Source: an uncultured Paracoccaceae bacterium
GTDB taxonomy: Bacteria > Pseudomonadota > Alphaproteobacteria > Rhodobacterales > Rhodobacteraceae
Length of the DNA: 64,000 nt
NCBI GenBank assembly: GCA_947502145.1
Contig: CANMYO010000005.1
Location: 62,001-126,000, forward strand
Direction: 5' to 3'
Both the position numbers and the translations under genes were made by a program. Positions 27,220-35,807 of the stretch are shown in pieces; position 1 is the first letter of the stretch, and every line of letters begins with the position of its first letter. Below the pieces are notes generated by a model that made no database searches, had not been told where the DNA came from, and saw only the letters and a list, made by a program, of their open reading frames with translations.

Positions 27220-28593
27220 ATGAACAAGACACCCAAGATTACCTTCATCGGCGCCGGCTCAAGCGTCTTCATGCGCAATATTGTCGCCGATGTCTTGCAG
27301 CGCCCTGCCCTTCGCAACGCGCATGTGGCCCTGATGGACATCGACGCCACTCGGCTTGCCGATTCCACGGCGATTGCAAATCGCATGGTTGAATCGCTTG
27401 GCTGCGGGGCCGAGATCAGCAGCCATACCGATCAGAAAGAGGCACTGAACGGTGCCGATTTTGTCGTCGTGGCATTTCAGATCGGCGGCTACGATCCATG
27501 CACGATCACCGACTTTGAAGTGCCAAAGTCCTTTGGCCTGCGCCAGACCATTGCTGATACACTGGGCGCCGGCGGGATCATGCGCGGTTTGCGGACAATC
27601 CCGCATCTGTGGTCAATTTGCGAAGATATGTTGGAGGTCTGCCCGCAGGCAACGATGCTGCAATATGTCAACCCGATGGCCATGAACGTTTGGGCGATCG
27701 CACGCAAATATCCAATGATTAAGCAGGTTGGACTTTGTCACTCGGTTCAGGGCACCGCCAAAGAGCTGGCCCGCGATCTCGACATTGATCACAAGACGAT
27801 CCGCTACGAATGCGCTGGCATAAATCACATCGCCTTCATGACGAAGTTTGAACAGCAAATGCCCGATGGATCCCGGCGCGATCTCTATCCCGATCTGCAT
27901 GCCGCCTATCACGCAGGCAAGGCCCCCAAGGAAAACATCCATAACCCCCGTTGCCCTAACAAAGTCCGTTACGAAATGATGACAAAGCTGGGCTACTTCG
28001 TCACCGAAAGCTCAGAACATTTCGCTGAATACGTGCCGTGGTTCATTAAGGAGGGTCGGCGGGACATCATCGACCGTTTCGAAATTCCTCTTGATGAATA
28101 CCCGCAACGGTGCGTCGAACAGATCGAAAACTGGGCGGAAGAGCGTGAACAGCTCGCCAACCAAGAGACAATGGAACTGAACGAGAGCCATGAGTATGCC
28201 TCCGAGATCATAAACTCGATCTGGACCGGGACCCCCTCGGTTATCCATGGGAATGTGGCCAACAATGGGCTGATCGACAATCTTCCCGAAGGTTGCGCAG
28301 TTGAAGTGGCCTGTCTTGTTGACGGCAATGGTGTCCAACCGACAGCCGTTGGAGCCTTGCCGCCGCAATTGGCAGCGATCATGCAATCCAGCGTCACTGT
28401 GCAAGGCCTGGTTGTTGAGGCACTGATGCGCGAAGATCCGCAATATATCTATCATGCGGCCATGATGGATCCGCACACCGCCGCCGAGCTGGACCTGGAT
28501 CAGATCTGGGAAATGGTTGATGCCCTGCGCGCGGCGCATGGTGATTGGTTGCCGGACTGGGCGCGGCCGTCGGAAGCTGTCAAAGTGGCGTAA
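27220..28593 (+). CDS. GH4 glycosidase (alpha-glucosidase/alpha-galactosidase, MelA-like)
   Basis: 457-residue NAD- and Mn-dependent glycoside hydrolase, which works by oxidation-elimination rather than by two carboxylates. It shows the N-terminal NAD motif FIGAGSSVFMRN (9-20), DxD-like D40, the YVNPMAMNVW loop (149-158), the metal ligand C173 in GLCHSVQGTA and H203 in GINHIAF. The frame is open 32 codons upstream of the preferred ATG at 27220, which directly precedes the Rossmann strand. GH4 members split alpha-glucosides, alpha-galactosides or uronides. Cytosolic, acting on glycosides imported by the system upstream. Confidence 0.93.
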   Translation: MNKTPKITFIGAGSSVFMRNIVADVLQRPALRNAHVALMDIDATRLADSTAIANRMVESLGCGAEISSHTDQKEALNGADFVVVAFQIGGYDPCTITDFEVPKSFGLRQTIADTLGAGGIMRGLRTIPHLWSICEDMLEVCPQATMLQYVNPMAMNVWAIARKYPMIKQVGLCHSVQGTAKELARDLDIDHKTIRYECAGINHIAFMTKFEQQMPDGSRRDLYPDLHAAYHAGKAPKENIHNPRCPNKVRYEMMTKLGYFVTESSEHFAEYVPWFIKEGRRDIIDRFEIPLDEYPQRCVEQIENWAEEREQLANQETMELNESHEYASEIINSIWTGTPSVIHGNVANNGLIDNLPEGCAVEVACLVDGNGVQPTAVGALPPQLAAIMQSSVTVQGLVVEALMREDPQYIYHAAMMDPHTAAELDLDQIWEMVDALRAAHGDWLPDWARPSEAVKVA

Positions 28594-30125
28594 TGACGCC
28601 AAAACAAAAACACATCGCAATTGTCGGGGGCGGTACGGCTGGTTGGCTTGCCGCCCTCTTGCTGCAAAAAGCTGCGGTCGGGGCCGCAGATATTCGCATT
28701 TCGGTTATTGAAAGCCCGCATATCCCTACCGTCGGTGTAGGCGAAGGTTCGACCTCCGTTTTTCGCCAAGTTCTTTTTGACCTTGGCATTGATGAAATGG
28801 ACTTCCTGCGTGAGACAGGCGCGACCCTGAAGTTCGGGATCAAACACGCCGGATGGCGCAAGGATGGCAAAGATTACTTTGGCCCCATCGACGATCCCAA
28901 CGCCCTTGGTCCAGTCCCTAACGGACTGCCCGCGAACTGGCTTCACCACGCGCAAATCAGTGCAGGTAAGAAGGTCGCTGACCTGCATCTGTTTACCCAT
29001 CTTATGCGGGGCAACCGATCCGCTTTCGCGCACAAGCGCGACCGGCTGGTTCCGCTCAGCCCCTACCATCATGCCTATCATTTTGATCAGGCGCGGCTGG
29101 GTCGATATCTGGCAAGCAAGGCGCAGGGCATTGACCATATCAGGACAGAGGTCGCGGGGCTGACACGTGACGCCGAGGATGGGCATATCCGCGCGCTCAA
29201 TTGTAGTGAGGATCTGACAATCGAAGTCGATTTCGTGATCGACTGCACGGGATTTCGCCGCGCCATCATTGGGCAAATGGGCGCGGGATGGTGCTCTTAT
29301 GGCGATATGCTTCCGCTGAACAAGGCGATGCCCTTCTGGCTGGATCACGACCCAAAACACGACATTGCCCCCTATACCCTTGCGCAGGCCCTTGGCTCAG
29401 GCTGGATGTGGGGTATCCCAGTGCAGGACCGCATGGGATGCGGTTACGTATTTTCGGATGCTCATGTATCGGCTGATCAGGCACAGGCCGAGGTTGAGGC
29501 AAAGCTGCGCCGCCCCATTGATGTCCGACGCATTATTGATATCAATCCCGGTCGGCTGGATCAGTCCTGGATTGGAAATTGCGTCGCTGTCGGACTGGCG
29601 CAAAGCTTTCTTGAACCGCTCGAAGCGACGTCGATTCACGGCTCTCTGGTGCAGCTTCTCATGCTGCTTGAAAATAGCCCCGATCAACTGGTTTCGGGTG
29701 TTTCGTTGGGCAAAATTGCTCAGTTCAACCAAACCGTTGCGCGGCAGGTCGACGACTTTGCGCAATTTATCAACCTGCACTACGCAGGTGGCCGTGCGGA
29801 CACTCCCTTTTGGCAGGACATGACTCACACTGGTATCAGTGATCAACAGCGTAATCGGATCGTTTATTGGCAGGACCACGCGATATCACGTGCCGATTTC
29901 ACGCCCCTCCCCCAAGGGCTGCCGCACGTCGAAGAACAGCTTTACACCCCGGTCCTGGATGGGCTCGACCTGTTGCAAAAATCGCCGTCCAAAGCGGTTT
30001 TCGCCACCCCCCAGATCAAGCAAACTGCCCGCTCAGCCCTGGCAAGCACCCGATCTGAATTCCTCAGCGCCGCACGCCAGGCAATTAAGAACCGCAGATT
30101 TCTGGAAGAGTATGTACAGCAATAA
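28593..30125 (+). CDS. flavin-dependent tryptophan-halogenase family protein
   Basis: 510-residue FADH2-dependent halogenase homologue. Residues 8-17 carry the FAD motif IAIVGGGTAG, K80 in ATLKFGIKHAGW matches the catalytic Lys (K79 in PrnA/RebH), W271-M-W-G-I-P276 is the halogenase signature WxWxIP, and E344 in FLEPLEATSIHG matches the active-site Glu (E346 in PrnA). All key residues therefore remain. It overlaps the GH4 stop as TAATG and is the last gene of the operon. No natural-product synthase or flavin reductase is nearby, which makes a classic tryptophan-chlorination role doubtful; homologues in marine carbohydrate-use loci have no settled function. Confidence 0.92.
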   Translation: MTPKQKHIAIVGGGTAGWLAALLLQKAAVGAADIRISVIESPHIPTVGVGEGSTSVFRQVLFDLGIDEMDFLRETGATLKFGIKHAGWRKDGKDYFGPIDDPNALGPVPNGLPANWLHHAQISAGKKVADLHLFTHLMRGNRSAFAHKRDRLVPLSPYHHAYHFDQARLGRYLASKAQGIDHIRTEVAGLTRDAEDGHIRALNCSEDLTIEVDFVIDCTGFRRAIIGQMGAGWCSYGDMLPLNKAMPFWLDHDPKHDIAPYTLAQALGSGWMWGIPVQDRMGCGYVFSDAHVSADQAQAEVEAKLRRPIDVRRIIDINPGRLDQSWIGNCVAVGLAQSFLEPLEATSIHGSLVQLLMLLENSPDQLVSGVSLGKIAQFNQTVARQVDDFAQFINLHYAGGRADTPFWQDMTHTGISDQQRNRIVYWQDHAISRADFTPLPQGLPHVEEQLYTPVLDGLDLLQKSPSKAVFATPQIKQTARSALASTRSEFLSAARQAIKNRRFLEEYVQQ

Positions 30126-30191
30126 AGGCTCCAGCCTTGTCCCATTGCCGGTATTGAAAGCACAGCCTCACCGGACAGAGAATGCACGAAC

Positions 30192-30671
30192 CTAGTGCCG
30201 AAGGATGTGAAACCCTTCCTGGGGTGAGGGCGCCACGTAGTGCTTTGAAAAAGCCCGAAACTGTGCCTCGGTTGCAGCAAACGGATGATCGCCCGCTTCA
30301 TTGCGTACCCGCAGTCTTTCGATGCAAACCTCGTCTGGCACATCCAAAACATGAAGAATATGGGCTGCATGGGATTGCTCCAGCATACGCCGCATCCACT
30401 TGCGGGACTCAATCGTATTCGCCTGAAAATCCAGCACCACTGAGATGCCACTGTTCAATATGGCAACCACATGCGGGGCGATGATCCTGCGCAATCTGGA
30501 CATGTAACGTATGTAATCAGCGGCGGTCGACAAATCCTCTGCGTAAAGCGCGTGCAACCATGCGTCCTCTGCAATCAAAACGGTGCGTTCTGACTGGCAA
30601 AGCGTTTTGGCCATTGTCGATTTGCCAGAGGCGATCTTGCCGCATAACAGGTGCAATGTTGGTTGAGACAA
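30192..30671 (-). CDS. small P-loop kinase-like ATP-binding protein
   Basis: 159-residue protein of the AAA_33/zeta-like small kinase group. The Walker A motif GKIASGKST is at residues 11-19, DAWLHALYAED follows as the likely acceptor-binding region near 36, and VVLDFQANTIESRKWMRRM is the Walker B-like strand and lid. VCIERLRVRNEAG near 115-127 supplies Arg residues typical of a lid. It converges with the halogenase gene and is not clearly part of either neighbouring operon. Candidate substrates are small molecules or nucleosides; I cannot name one. No antitoxin-like partner was seen, so a toxin role is unlikely. Confidence 0.75.
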   Translation of the reverse strand: MSQPTLHLLCGKIASGKSTMAKTLCQSERTVLIAEDAWLHALYAEDLSTAADYIRYMSRLRRIIAPHVVAILNSGISVVLDFQANTIESRKWMRRMLEQSHAAHILHVLDVPDEVCIERLRVRNEAGDHPFAATEAQFRAFSKHYVAPSPQEGFHILRH

Positions 30672-30840
30672 TGACTTGATCCGGACCTTAACCGGCGTTC
30701 AGCGCTGAACGCGAAATTCGACAATCGCGCCCCGGTCCACACATCGCGACCGGAACGATCAGGGCGAACGGCCACCCGCGGCCAACCCTTTAGCCCAGAC
30801 CCGCCTTAGATGGCACATCCGGGGCAGGATTGTCGATGGC

Positions 30841-30861
30841 CGGGGTGGATTCTCCACCCCG
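30841..30861 (-). terminator. stem-loop after the GH42 gene
   Basis: CGGGGTGGA and TCCACCCCG form a perfect 9-bp stem with a three-base spacer, about 50 bases beyond the end of the lactose-type operon. It lacks a U-tract, so it may end transcription with Rho or protect the 3' end. Confidence 0.45.
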
Positions 30862-30908
30862 ACTTGAATGATGCCGGCCAGGCGCGACCGGTAGTCTCGT
30901 TCCTGCGG

Positions 30909-32903
30909 TTATTTCAGATGAACCGCAGTCACATCGCAAGCCGCAAGTTCCATCGAACCCATGGCCACATCGGCATCAGGCAGGATTGCCGACATATCGA
31001 CTGTTTTCTTGCTGTAGTTAAAGATGTAGCGCAGCTTGCCGTTGTCGCGAATACGCACATCCTGCGGCAAATCAAACCACGGTACTCCGGCGAGTGTCAG
31101 CGCACGACGGATGAACCTGTCCTGTGCCACATCATCACCACGCCCCGCATGATACAGAACGTTGCCAGTATGCAGGACAGCCGGCGCACCGTCTGATTGC
31201 GTTTCTATGACTTCAACGCCCTCGCCCAGTATCAGGTGTTCGCGCCATCCTGCAAAACTGCCACCATCTGATAGAGGGAATGGCAGATATGGGCGGCGCG
31301 TTTCGATGCGACGAACCTGAATGTCGATCAGTCTACGCAATGGCCCCGGTGGCAAGTCTTCCGCGATGGCAAAGTTCTGGTCTTTTGCACCTGTCCAGGG
31401 TCCGGCGACAATCAGGGCCTCGCTCGCCTCCAACGCGTCAACAAAGTCATCGGCCAACACCATTGCCATTGGCAACAGCACCATCTTGCGGCCAACAATC
31501 GATTCCTTTTTTGGTGGGATGATGTCAACGCTCACCCCGGCCCGGCGCAATGCACGATAGGTCCGCAGCACGGTGTCCAGATGGCTGACGTCTTGGCCGG
31601 TTTTCTGGATGTCGAGCATCCACTGACTTTCGTAATCAAAAACCAAAGCGACGTCAGCATGATCTGCCGCAGGTGTTGCCTGAATGGAATCCAGTTCCTT
31701 GGATATCTGACCACACAAATGATAACCCTGATTGGGTTCACCATTTGGCAGCAAAAGCCCTTCGTGCATCTGTTCTTGCGCAAACGCCGGTTGTCGCCAA
31801 CGGAAATAGCAGACCACCTCGGCCCCTGCTGCAAAGGCCTCCCAAACCCATAAGCGACCCGCGCCAGGCAAAGGTTCAGAATTGTATGTGCCCCAGTTCA
31901 GCGGGCCGGGTGGCTGCTGTTCCATGATCCACCAGCGACCATTGTCCGTCCCATTCCGCATCTGGCCACAGGTACGGTAAAGATCATGGTGAAACGCATC
32001 AAAGTCCGGGTCGCCGACCCCAGTGTACTGCTTGATCAGCGCCTCATCTCCGATTTCGCGTTCCAGAAAGCCAAGCGGATAAGCATCCCATGTCGCGATA
32101 TCCAGGTCCGCACTCACTGCGTAGTGATCAAAGTCGGTATATTTGCCCATGAAATTGTGGCTGATCCCGCGCCCCGGAGAATGCGCGCGAATGATGTCTG
32201 ACTGCACCTTGTTAAAAGCAACAACCTGGTCTGATGAATAGCGCCTGAAATCCAGCTGATGTGCCGGACTTGTCTGTGTCACCGCCTGACCTGGCAGCTC
32301 AATCTCGTCAAAGTTGCGATAAATCATCGACCAGAACACATTGCCCCAGGCTTCGTTCAGGGCGTCAATAGATCCATAGCGCGCCTCAAGCCAACGGCGA
32401 AATCCAGCCTCTGCGGCTTCTGAATAGCTGTAAGTCGTGTCGTGACATCCGTATTCATTATCAGTCTGCCACGCTGCAAGTGACGGATGCTTGCCATAGC
32501 GTTCGGCAAGCGCGCGCGTGATACGCGCGCACTCCTCGCGATAACCCAGGTGGCTGAAACAATAATGCCTTCGGGAACCAAAACCACGCACTTGCCCATT
32601 TTTCCCAACGGGCAACATGTCAGGCATCTGATCAACCAACCACTTTGGTGGAGTGGCAGTCGGCGTTCCAAGTACGATTTTGAGACCATGACTGGCGAGC
32701 GTTTCAAACGCCCGATCCAGCCAGCCCCAGTCGTATTGACCCGGCTCCGGTTCCATCAGCGACCAGGCGAATTCACCGATGCGTACGTGGCTGATCCCGG
32801 CCTCGACCATCATACTTGCGTCTGTTTCCCAACGCTCTTCGGGCCAGTGTTCGGGGTAATAGCAAACGCCCATGGTCTGCCGTCTGAGTTTTCCAGAGTT
32901 CAT
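30909..32903 (-). CDS. beta-galactosidase, glycoside hydrolase family 42
   Basis: 664-residue cytosolic enzyme without signal peptide. It has the GH42 opening MGVCYYPEHWPEERW and GISHVRIGEFAWS, the acid/base Glu E150 in AAWQTDNEYGCHD and the nucleophile Glu E328 in WWIMEQQPPGPLNW, with the family VWEAFAAGAEVVCYFRWRQ segment after it. The C-terminal part (~370-660) fits the trimerisation and beta domains. Length is normal. It follows the MalK-like ATPase gene by 37 bases as the last gene of a sugar-uptake operon, so beta-galactosides such as lactose or galacto-oligosaccharides are the likely imported substrates. Confidence 0.95.
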   Translation of the reverse strand: MNSGKLRRQTMGVCYYPEHWPEERWETDASMMVEAGISHVRIGEFAWSLMEPEPGQYDWGWLDRAFETLASHGLKIVLGTPTATPPKWLVDQMPDMLPVGKNGQVRGFGSRRHYCFSHLGYREECARITRALAERYGKHPSLAAWQTDNEYGCHDTTYSYSEAAEAGFRRWLEARYGSIDALNEAWGNVFWSMIYRNFDEIELPGQAVTQTSPAHQLDFRRYSSDQVVAFNKVQSDIIRAHSPGRGISHNFMGKYTDFDHYAVSADLDIATWDAYPLGFLEREIGDEALIKQYTGVGDPDFDAFHHDLYRTCGQMRNGTDNGRWWIMEQQPPGPLNWGTYNSEPLPGAGRLWVWEAFAAGAEVVCYFRWRQPAFAQEQMHEGLLLPNGEPNQGYHLCGQISKELDSIQATPAADHADVALVFDYESQWMLDIQKTGQDVSHLDTVLRTYRALRRAGVSVDIIPPKKESIVGRKMVLLPMAMVLADDFVDALEASEALIVAGPWTGAKDQNFAIAEDLPPGPLRRLIDIQVRRIETRRPYLPFPLSDGGSFAGWREHLILGEGVEVIETQSDGAPAVLHTGNVLYHAGRGDDVAQDRFIRRALTLAGVPWFDLPQDVRIRDNGKLRYIFNYSKKTVDMSAILPDADVAMGSMELAACDVTAVHLK

Positions 32904-32940
32904 GTCTTATCCAGTCGTAGAAGAATGCCGTTAGGGGGGA

Positions 32941-34026
32941 TCAGCGGATGCGCATGCCGTTTGTGTCAAACAGATGCGCTTTGCCCACTTGCGGAAGGAT
33001 CGTTACCTGATCGCCAACGGTATCGGCATGATCGTCAGTTCGGGCAACAATCAGCGGATTTTCTGACCTCGCGCCCGCATAAATATATGTTGTCGCGCCC
33101 AGATGCTCGACCACATCTGCCGTTATCGCAAAGCCACCGACAGCGGCCTTCCCGGCCAGCAAGTGCTCTGGCCTGACCCCCACGGTCACCTCTTCTCCCG
33201 TGGCCAAGGCCGATCGGGTGGGGATTTTGACGATCTTGTCGCCGTGATTGACCAATGCGACAGATTGCAGGCCGTCAGCCCAATTTTCTGTGCGACCCGC
33301 AAGAAAATTCATCCGTGGCGATCCGATAAATCCGGCGACAAATGCGGTGTCCGGATCGTGGTACAGTTCAAGCGGGCTGCCCACTTGTTCGATATTGCCG
33401 TCGCGCAGAACGACAATGCGGTCCGCGAGCGTCATCGCCTCGGTCTGGTCATGGGTGACGTAGATCATCGTCGCCGCCAGTTCGGAGTGTAGGCGCGCGA
33501 TTTCAACCCGCATCTGCACCCGCAGTTCTGCGTCAAGGTTGGACAGGGGTTCGTCAAACAGGAAAACCTGTGGTTTGCGCACGATTGCGCGGCCAATGGC
33601 AACCCGCTGCCGCTGCCCGCCTGACAATTGCTTGGGCAGTCGCGCCAGGAGCTGCTTAAGCTGCAAAACCACGGATGCGTTTCCGACGCGGGCGTCCGTA
33701 TCAGCCTTGTCGTTGCCCTGCATCCGTAGGCCAAACGACATGTTTCGGGCCACGTCCATATGCGGATAGAGCGCATACGACTGGAACACCATTGCGACAC
33801 CACGGTCACCGGGAACCATATCGGTGACACGGGTCTCACCAATGGACACGTCACCGCTCGTGATGTCCTCGAGCCCGGCGATCATCCGCAGCAACGTCGA
33901 CTTGCCACAGCCGGACGGGCCAACAAAAACGACAAACTCGCCGTCTTTCACATTCAGGTCTGCGCCATGAATCACCTTGTGTGATCCATATGACTTGGCC
34001 ACTTTTTCCAATGTGACAGATGCCAT
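32941..34026 (-). CDS. sugar ABC transporter ATP-binding protein (MalK/UgpC/LacK type)
   Basis: 361-residue CUT1-family ATPase. The N-terminal ATPase domain contains Walker A VGPSGCGKSTLL near 38, signature LSGGQRQRVAIGRAIV near 135, Walker B VFLFDEPLSNLD and the H-loop YVTHDQTEAM. Residues ~240-361 are the regulatory TOBE/OB domain (VTVGVRPEHL). Such subunits serve CUT1 sugar importers and sometimes several of them. It lies 12 bases after the second permease gene. Confidence 0.95.
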   Translation of the reverse strand: MASVTLEKVAKSYGSHKVIHGADLNVKDGEFVVFVGPSGCGKSTLLRMIAGLEDITSGDVSIGETRVTDMVPGDRGVAMVFQSYALYPHMDVARNMSFGLRMQGNDKADTDARVGNASVVLQLKQLLARLPKQLSGGQRQRVAIGRAIVRKPQVFLFDEPLSNLDAELRVQMRVEIARLHSELAATMIYVTHDQTEAMTLADRIVVLRDGNIEQVGSPLELYHDPDTAFVAGFIGSPRMNFLAGRTENWADGLQSVALVNHGDKIVKIPTRSALATGEEVTVGVRPEHLLAGKAAVGGFAITADVVEHLGATTYIYAGARSENPLIVARTDDHADTVGDQVTILPQVGKAHLFDTNGMRIR

Positions 34027-34038
34027 TCTTTCCGCCCT

Positions 34039-34875
34039 CTATTTGACTGCGCCGGCGGTAATGCCCGCCATGAAAAACCGTTGAAGAAACACAAAAACTG
34101 CAAGCATCGGTGCGGTCATCAACACAGCCCCAACCATGATCCCGCCCCAACTGACATCGACCAGGCCAAACAAAGACCCCAAAGCGACCGGCGCCGTCAT
34201 CATGCTGGTGTCATTGGCGATAAGCAGCGGCCAAAGGTAGTTGTTCCACGAGGCCAAAAAGAGAATGATCGCAAGCGCGGCGAGCATCGGCCGCGCCAAT
34301 GGCAACCCAACATGAAGAAAGATTTTCCACTCGCTCACACCGTCAATGCGCGCGGCGTCAAACAGCTCTGCCGGCATCATTGAAAACGCCTGCCGCATGA
34401 ACAGCACGCCCAGCGAATTGAAAAGCGGCGGAACAATCAGCGCCACCCAGGTGTTTGAAAGCCCAAAATCGCGGGCGACCAAGATGAACTGCGGGATGAC
34501 CACTACAAAATAAGGCAAGGTCATCGTACCCAGGATGATCCCGACCACAGCAATGCGCCCGTGAAACTTGTATCGGGCCAAGGCCCAGCCAGCCATCGAT
34601 GTCAGGATCATCGACAGCACGGTGTAGACTACGGCAACCACGACGGAGACGAACAATGTGCGGGTGAAATTCAGATCGTCTTGCAACAGGTTGAAGTTCT
34701 CCCAAAACCTGTTGCCGGGCGTCAGCAGAACCTTTGGGCTAAAGATCGCACTGTCTGGACGCGTGGCAAAGACCACCATCATCCAGATTGGAAAAACCCA
34801 AATCAATGCCAAGGGCACGATCACGGCGTGCAAAGCGATGGCGCGCTTGCGGCTCGCAGCGTTTTGCTGGCTCAT
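34039..34875 (-). CDS. sugar ABC transporter permease (MalG/LacG type)
   Basis: 278-residue CUT1 inner-membrane subunit with six predicted helices. It starts MSQQNAASRKRAIALH, followed by a first helix and FPIWMMVVFATRPDSAIF. The EAA loop ELFDAARIDGVSEWKIFLHVGLPLARP is intact, and the C-terminus ends in a MalG-like FFMAGITAGAVK. A longer open frame exists upstream, but the ATG at 34875 gives a four-base ATGA overlap with the preceding permease and the usual length. Confidence 0.94.
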   Translation of the reverse strand: MSQQNAASRKRAIALHAVIVPLALIWVFPIWMMVVFATRPDSAIFSPKVLLTPGNRFWENFNLLQDDLNFTRTLFVSVVVAVVYTVLSMILTSMAGWALARYKFHGRIAVVGIILGTMTLPYFVVVIPQFILVARDFGLSNTWVALIVPPLFNSLGVLFMRQAFSMMPAELFDAARIDGVSEWKIFLHVGLPLARPMLAALAIILFLASWNNYLWPLLIANDTSMMTAPVALGSLFGLVDVSWGGIMVGAVLMTAPMLAVFVFLQRFFMAGITAGAVK

Positions 34876-35732
34876 GTCTTGTCCCTCCCGATCCAAAGGT
34901 TGAGGGCACTGATCATCACCGCCAGGGCCGCAATTGTGTAAGCAACAGCAGATGCATAGCCGAAATTGAGGTTCAGGAAGGCCTGACGATAAAGGTAAAG
35001 CCCCAATGTCTCGGTCGCCCCACCGGGCCCGCCAACGTTGGTGATCAGATAGGGTTCTGCAAACAACTGCATTGACCCGATGACTGACAGTACCAGACAA
35101 AACAGGATTACCGGCTTAAGCAACGGAAGCGTAATATACAGGAACTGCTGGCGTGGACTGACGCGGTCCAGCGTCGCGGCTTCATATACATCCTGCGGAA
35201 TGGATTGCAGCCCGGCAAGAATGATGATCGCGTTGTAGCCAACCCAGCGCCAGGTCACCGCCATGATGATCAACGCCATTGCAGCATCTGGGTTGGAAAA
35301 CCACTCGACCGGTGGCAGGCCAACACTTTCGATGACTTTGTTGATGACCCCGAACTCAGTGTTGAACATCAGCCGAAACACAGCCGCATAGGCAGCTTCG
35401 CCAATCACAACCGGGGCGAAAAAGGCAAATCGGATCAAGCCCCGCGCACGCAGCAGTGTCGAATTCAGCATGACTGCAAGAAGCGTCGCCAGAAACAACA
35501 TGACCGGGACTTGGATCGCCAGGATCGTCAGCGTGTTTTCCAGGGCGTTGTAGAATGCCGGATCCTGAACGACCCGCCCCCAGGTCATCTTGGGATTGAA
35601 TGTCCACGGCAGTCGACGCGTCGACATGAACGACAGGTAGAACGAATAGATGATTGGCCATAGCCAAAAGCTCGCAAAGATAAGCAGGTAGGGTGCAAGA
35701 AACCCAAAAGCGGTGAGAGACCGGGGGCGCAT
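34872..35732 (-). CDS. sugar ABC transporter permease (MalF/LacF type)
   Basis: 286-residue CUT1 inner-membrane subunit with six predicted helices. Typical features are FLAPYLLIFASFWLWPIIYS as first helix, NTLTILAIQVPVMLFLATLLA, and the EAA loop DVYEAATLDRVSPRQQFLYITLPLLKP. It heterodimerises with the next gene product. It lies 75 bases after the binding-protein gene, behind an inverted repeat. Confidence 0.94.
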   Translation of the reverse strand: MRPRSLTAFGFLAPYLLIFASFWLWPIIYSFYLSFMSTRRLPWTFNPKMTWGRVVQDPAFYNALENTLTILAIQVPVMLFLATLLAVMLNSTLLRARGLIRFAFFAPVVIGEAAYAAVFRLMFNTEFGVINKVIESVGLPPVEWFSNPDAAMALIIMAVTWRWVGYNAIIILAGLQSIPQDVYEAATLDRVSPRQQFLYITLPLLKPVILFCLVLSVIGSMQLFAEPYLITNVGGPGGATETLGLYLYRQAFLNLNFGYASAVAYTIAALAVMISALNLWIGRDKT

Positions 35733-35761
35733 GGCGGAACTCTTTTCGAACTATGAATGGG

Positions 35762-35789
35762 TGGCGCGTGACGTTACCGCCACGCGCCA
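35762..35789 (-). repeat. intercistronic hairpin between sugar-binding-protein and permease genes
   Basis: TGGCGCGTG (35762-35770) and CACGCGCCA (35781-35789) form a perfect 9-bp stem with a 10-base spacer just after the binding-protein stop. No U-tract. Same position as the hairpins in the other four ABC operons of this window. Confidence 0.6.
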
Positions 35790-35807
35790 AGCTGAAGGGA
35801 GGACGTC

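Noticed and set aside
28593-30125. Halogenase as part of a natural-product gene cluster
   Set aside because: No NRPS, PKS, tryptophan-modifying or resistance genes nearby; the partners are transport and sugar enzymes.
30192-30671. P-loop gene as a zeta-type toxin
   Set aside because: No antitoxin-like partner gene is adjacent and the fold is shared with ordinary small kinases.
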